Origin: Lineus longissimus | Taxonomy: Eukaryota; Nemertea; Pilidiophora; Heteronemertea; Lineidae | Direction of reading: 5' to 3' | Assembly (NCBI RefSeq): GCF_910592395.1 | Contig: NC_088322.1 | Location: 2,354,001-2,418,000 of the forward strand | Length of the DNA: 64,000 nt | In this document: one piece after another, positions 59,466-64,000 of the stretch | How positions within the stretch are numbered: position 1 is the stretch's first letter | How the letters are laid out: every line of letters starts with the position of its first letter | Position numbers and translations under genes: made by a program | The notes under the pieces: generated by a model | What the model saw: only the letters and a program-made list of their open reading frames with translations | The model's database searches: none | Told to the model about the DNA's origin: nothing

Positions 59466-61766
59466 TCAAGGTCGTTCACCTTTTTGATGATTAGATATGG
59501 GCCTTGAAATGCCTTCCTTCAGTTTTGGGGCTATCTCCAGCTGACTTATATCTGTGAGGTACCAGACGCCATCCCCAACTTTATACTTGTTAAAGACGAC
59601 CTTGCCATCATGATTCTGCTTGTGTCTTTCAGCCGCGGCCTTCAAATTTTCCCGGGCGACATCATGGGCATGGACCATCGTGTCACGCAACTTGTCCACA
59701 TACTTGCCATAAGACGTTATCTCATCATCCTCGATGCCAGGTCTGTACGGGAACATCACCTCTGCCGGTAGTCGAACCTCACGGCCTAACATGAGCAGGT
59801 TTGGAGTTAACTTCGTCGACTCATTTGGAGTGGCTCGGTAGGCAGCAGCCAGACATCCTAAGTTAACATCCCATTGGTCTTGCTGACCCTTCAGATAGGC
59901 CTTGATCATCCGGATCAGGGTCTTGTTGAAACGTTCACATTGCCCGTTACAGCGGGGGTTTGCAGGAGACGCCCTTGTCTTCCTGATCTCAAGCAACCTA
60001 CACAACTCTTTGAAGATGTTGCTCTCATAGTTTCGACCCTGATCTGAGTGGATGTCAATTGGTGTTCCAAACCTGGCGATCACCTCGTTGAGAATGAGGT
60101 TGGCCGTGGTGGTGGCAGTCTGGTCTGGCGTGGCAAATACTTCCGCCCACTTACTGAAAGAATCAGTAATGACGTGTATGAATTTATTCCCACGCGCTGA
60201 GGTGGGGAGGGGTCCAAGTACATCGGTCGACAATCTGTCTAATACCCCCCCTGCAGTCATCTTTCCCATCGGGGCTCTCGGGGGTTTTGGGGGCTTCTTG
60301 ATCTGTGCACAGAGATCACATCGGGACACCCACAGGTTAACATCTATCCGCACCCCATACCAGTAGAATCGCTGCAATGTTTTCTCACGGCATTTCTTCT
60401 TTCCCAGGTGGCCAGCCAATGGAGAATCATGCATCTCTCGTAGGACTTCTGACCTCAAGACTCTGGGAACAAGGAATTGTTCGTGGTGACCTGTCCCGTC
60501 TTTCCTGCTGAATTTTCTGAACAGAATGCCGTCAGTGAGGGTAAGGCTGTCCCAACAGTTCCAATAATGTCTGGTGGCTTGGCTGGCTTCACATACAACC
60601 GCCCCAAATGGCCGTGTGCCTGTTTCGAACCAACTTAGAATTGGGCCTATGTCTGGGTCCTTGGCCTGATGACGTCTTAGGTCCGGTGGGGCATAGGGCA
60701 GCGCCCAGCTAGGCTGGGCCTGAGCATTAGGCCTGTTCCTGGCACGCGTTATTCGCCGCACTGGCTGAGTGCCAGGATACATGGTACTTTGCATGTCAGC
60801 CGATTTCTTGTCACATTTGGCACATAACCCACAGGGGATGTCCTCGCCATTGGTAGGGCAGGCGCAGTCCATCGGGTTGGGACAGCGACTCATGCTGTCA
60901 GCATTTTGGTGCTTTTTGCCTGGTCTCCATTCCAGGGTGAATTGGTAAGCTGACAAGATCTCGATCCACCGTGCAACGCGGCCCTTGGGGTCCTTGAGGG
61001 AAAAGAGCCACTTTAATGCCATGTGGTCCACGCGGCAGATGAAGGGCTTCCCCAGGAGATACTGGCGGAAATACTCAATAAAGTGTTTCACGGCCAATAG
61101 TTCCCTGTCTGTGACACAATGATTTCTCTGTGCCTTATTTAGGGTTGCACTGGCATAGGCAATCACCCGCTCCCGCCCGTCCTGTACCTGGGACAGTACT
61201 GCCCCTATTCCCACATCACAGGCATCAGTGTCTAGTACGAAGGTGTCCTCAGGCCTAGGGTAAGCCATGACTTCCGGGCCTGTAAGTTTTTCAAGCAGTA
61301 TTTTGAATGCTGCCTCACATTCTCCACTCCAGTGAAAGGAGACCCCCTTCTTGGTCAGTTGGATGAGGGGATGCATCAGGGATGAAAAGTCCTTGATGAA
61401 CCTTCTATAATATGAACCCAGGCCTATGATCCCTCGGACATCAGTGACATTTCGTGGAACGGGCCAATCTTTCAATTTCTGCACATTTTGCGCATTGGGT
61501 TTGACCCCATCTTTAGATATCGTGTGACCCAAGAAATTGACTTCGAGTTGCAGGAGGTGGCACTTTGAGGGCTTTAGTTTAAAACCGGCATCACGGATAC
61601 GGGTAAAAACCTTTCGTAGCTTCACGATATGTGATTCAAAATCCACTGAGAAAGTGATGATGTCGTCAAGATAGAGGGCGCATACCCCCTCTGGCACTAA
61701 CCCTTTCATGGCCAGCTCAATTAGCCGCTGGAAGGTCATCGGGGAGCCTGCTAGGCCCATCGGCAT
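59466..61766 (-). pseudogene. Gypsy pol, reverse transcriptase to integrase
   Basis: 766 codons. Reverse transcriptase palm with YLDD at residues 32-35 and the FLGHTISKDGV thumb segment; RNase H (VLDTDACDVGIGAVLSQ, then TDRELLAVKHFIEYFRQYLLG); H2C2 zinc domain (HDSPLAGHLG to CDLCAQIK); integrase core with STDVLGPLP, IHSDQGRNYES and the glutamate in NGQCERFNKTL. All catalytic acidic residues are present. The frame is lost by one base near 59515, after which related coding continues in another frame to about 59350. It is in the same frame as the preceding pol part, separated only by a stop codon. Confidence 0.85.
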
Positions 61767-61775
61767 AGTCAGGTA

Positions 61776-63104
61776 TTAAAAAAGTCCATGAGTTGTGGCA
61801 AAAGCAGTTTTTGGGATATCTTGCTCCCTAATGGGGACATTGTGGTAGGCCGACGTGACGTCAAGGGCACTAAAGTACACTGACCCAGACAGTTTATCAA
61901 TCAGGGTGTCACGTCTGGGGAGGGGTGTCGCTGGAATGTTAGTTGTCAATTTGTTGAGCATCCGATAGTCAACACAATGGCGGACGCCACCATCACGTTT
62001 TCGAACTAAGACGACCCCAGAGGCCCACGGGGAGGTCGACTCCCTCACAATGCCTTGGTTCAGCATCTTTTTCAGCGACTTCAACTCCTCTCCGGCAAAG
62101 GCCATAGGAACTTTTCTGGGAGCCTGCTTGAAAGGTTTAGCATCCCCAGTATCTATTTCATGCTCAACCAGGTGAGTCCTTCCTATATCGGCATCATCCT
62201 TGGAAAAGATATCAGAGAACTCCAGTATGAGTTCTTTTAGTGTGGTCTCTTCCTGGGGTGATTTTAGAGCCTCCTTGGCGCCATCTAGCATTGGCTGTAG
62301 GTACTCAGGTAATGTCATGTCTTGGGCGGGAGTAATAGGAGAGCCCTTTCCTACAGCTCGGATTCTATCAGTGACTCTGGGTTTAGGGCACATCTGAATC
62401 CGCCTTACAGTATCATTGTTGTCATGGCGACCAGACTCATGCCTTAGCACTGACGCTTTTGGCTTCCCAACTGTCCTGGCCACTCCTATCACCATGTCCT
62501 GCTTGATGGAGGCTGGGGCTTCGAAGGGGTTCATTACTCTTACTGGGACAGTGCAATCCTTGGTGGCATCAACAAGTGTTGGAGCAACGGCAATATTGCA
62601 ATGCTGAACCATCACGGGGTTAGCCTCAATCAATAAACAGGCATCCTTTTTCCTGGTTTTGTTTGCTCTGTCCACAAGGCCTTGGATGATAACCTCTGAC
62701 ATAGCAGGAATAATGAAATGATCTGCAGCACGCACCCGTCGTGCTGTAATTGGTAATCCAATTTGCTTCAAGGGGATTAGTTGGCCCTTCAACATAATCC
62801 GGTTTTGGGACAGCAATATGTCCGCTGGGCCATCAGGGTCCCGCTGTAAAATGTCTGCCCCTAACAGCACTTCATCTTCAATGTCAGCGACTAACAATGG
62901 CTTCTCGAGTTTCAATGGCCCTAAGTCCATCCAAAACAGCGCTTTCCCGTAGTACGTGATGGACCCCCCATCAGCATTTGTTAGTAGGCCCCTCTTGGAG
63001 GGTGGAACTAATACCGGTCGCTCCGGTTCTGGAATTTTCATATAGGTGGCATGGGACATTATAGTCTTGGTCGACCCCGTGTCGACAGTGAATGTTACAT
63101 CCAA
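61776..63104 (-). pseudogene. Gypsy protease and N-terminal reverse transcriptase
   Basis: 442 codons. Starts at the aspartic protease active site (VDTGS at residues 7-11), with LLGADILQRDP as the second protease signature. The fingers and palm of reverse transcriptase follow (LVRKRDGGVRHCVDYRMLN, then SALDVTSAYHNVPI). The frame ends in TAA within the segment that normally joins to MPMGLAGSPMTFQ, so reverse transcriptase is split. Upstream the same frame is open to about 63310 apart from the TAA at 63119-63121. Confidence 0.85.
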
Positions 63105-63301
63105 CCCCTGGATGTGGCCTTATATGTATATTCCTGCATATGAAGGCTTTTGCCGCCTGATCGCCTCCAGGTCGGCCTCCTCCCCATCCCCAATATCGCT
63201 CTCACTTCCATCACCTTCCTCAACCTCAAGTGCTAACTCTGAGTCTGACAATGCTTCTGTTTCTTGGCCGACATTTACATCAATGCGGGCTGCCCCTTGG
63301 C

Positions 63302-64000
63302 CTACTGGGGTAGCCCGTTGCAGTTTGACACCTGCTGTAATGCTTGATCATTCCGTGGGGTAAATGTGGGCGCATTAGGACTAATGGCGGTCCGTGCTGC
63401 CTGGGCAGCCACTGGTGGTGCAGATTGCATCACAACTGGCGGGTTGGTGCATTCTCGCGAGTAATGCCCATATTGTCGGCAACGGAAGCAGAGGATATTC
63501 TCCTTTGGTTGCCGGGGACGACCTGGCTGGCGGCCATGTTGCCCGCCACCCCAACGGCCTTGGGATGAGCCCTTCTTTTCAAGATTGCTCAGCCGTGACA
63601 TCACATCTGTCATCATGCTAACAATCTTTGTCATCTCCTCACTAGGGGGAGCAGCGGGTGATGCATCCTGGCTAGGCTGCTGATTACCCGTCCCATTACT
63701 GGTCGGTCTCTTGTGAGACTGAGTCTGAGGTTTGGCCCCATGGTTTTTAGCCATTCGCACATTCTCCTCATCAGATTCTTCAGTCTCAATGTCAGTCTCC
63801 CGGGTAATTTTCACTGGCTTCTTACGCTGAACCCGCTGTGTGTCCTTGAATCGGACTACCTCATAAACAGCTTGGTCGATATTCTTTGGATCTTTAATGT
63901 ATTCAACATGAAAACGGACATCATCATCATGGAGGCCATCCAGAAACCTCCGGAGGAGATCCTCACTCCTGGTTTCGGCATCCCTTGACCCATAGGCCTT
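63302..64000 (-). CDS. Gypsy gag, 3' part, cut by the window edge
   Basis: The frame is open from the window edge to a TAG at 63302. It reads DAETRSEDLLRRFLDGLHDDD as in a retrotransposon gag capsid domain, then a low-complexity linker and a zinc knuckle (CFRCRQYGHYSREC, C-x2-C-x4-H-x4-C). The start lies outside the window. The pol frame overlaps its end at -1, so pol would be made by -1 frameshifting. Confidence 0.8.
   Translation of the reverse strand, partial: KAYGSRDAETRSEDLLRRFLDGLHDDDVRFHVEYIKDPKNIDQAVYEVVRFKDTQRVQRKKPVKITRETDIETEESDEENVRMAKNHGAKPQTQSHKRPTSNGTGNQQPSQDASPAAPPSEEMTKIVSMMTDVMSRLSNLEKKGSSQGRWGGGQHGRQPGRPRQPKENILCFRCRQYGHYSRECTNPPVVMQSAPPVAAQAARTAISPNAPTFTPRNDQALQQVSNCNGLPQ

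Larger units (their letters stand above)
59350..64000 (-). mobile_element. Degraded Ty3/gypsy retrotransposon, running off the right edge
   Basis: The order on the reverse strand is gag (partial), protease, reverse transcriptase, RNase H, H2C2 zinc and integrase, the Ty3/gypsy order. The pol frame lies at -1 to gag. Three lesions are visible: a TAA at about 63119-63121 before the protease, a TAA between the two halves of the reverse transcriptase (stop ending at 61776), and a one-base frameshift near 59515. The 5' LTR is outside the window. Confidence 0.85.

Overview
The window is animal nuclear DNA packed with mobile elements. The evidence is spliced genes with GT-AG introns, CCHC gag proteins, Ty3/gypsy retroelements, DNA transposons and two lineages of Polinton/Maverick (virus-like, adintovirus-related) elements. 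No ribosomal RNA gene or diagnostic host gene fixes the species. An aquatic invertebrate is my best guess, from the mixture of repeat families, and this is inference only. A 100-base N gap at 21956-22055 shows that this is a draft assembly.

Layout. 1-1310: a reverse-strand CCHC gag-like gene. About 2118-7931: the inner part of an old Polinton (3' end of the integrase, packaging ATPase, minor virion proteins, major capsid protein, adenovirus-type protease) that lacks both ends and the polymerase. 9001-9973: a tandem array with a period of about 280-296 bp. 10208-11293: the 3' end of a gypsy pol gene. 12049-13170: a DUF4218/CACTA-like transposase remnant. 13602-14702: a Harbinger-type element with a MYB-like gene. 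15708-17887: a complete pogo-like transposon with one intron. 19551-20706: a gypsy gag gene interrupted by the left end of Polinton copy A (20707 to the gap).

22681-41188 is the centrepiece: an apparently complete Polinton of 18,508 bp (copy B). It has terminal inverted repeats, a perfect 6-bp target duplication (GCCGCG) and about 18 genes. These include a capsid protein, jelly-roll penton-like proteins, membrane proteins, a packaging ATPase, an integrase with chromodomain, an HNH-type nuclease and a family B DNA polymerase with an intact exonuclease domain. Integrase inserts the element, PolB copies it, and the ATPase and capsid proteins suggest that it can be packaged. No adenain-type protease was recognised in it.

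The most unusual signal lies inside copy B. Twenty copies of a 25-nt double hairpin (two 4-bp stems, each closing a 3-nt loop, with a 3-nt spacer) are scattered in both orientations through genes and intergenic DNA. Several stems change on both sides at once (GAGC/GCTC to GAAC/GTTC; GGAC/GTCC to AGAC/GTCT, TGAC/GTCA, TAAC/GTTA or GTAC/GTAC). Many lie in frame inside proteins. They resemble the double-hairpin elements of Allomyces mitochondria and the in-frame palindromic elements of Rickettsia, but I know of no report of them in a Polinton. The termini of copies A and B are also foldbacks of about 130 nt whose arms differ between copies while remaining self-complementary.

41189-64000: GC-rich flank, a degenerate minisatellite, a simple repeat, a long stretch without genes, two foldback elements, a BTB-like ORF, a 186-bp coding tandem repeat, a multi-exon tyrosine-recombinase-like gene (exons 55327 to 50465, reverse strand) with a decayed duplicate of its last exon, and a degraded Ty3/gypsy element running off the right edge.
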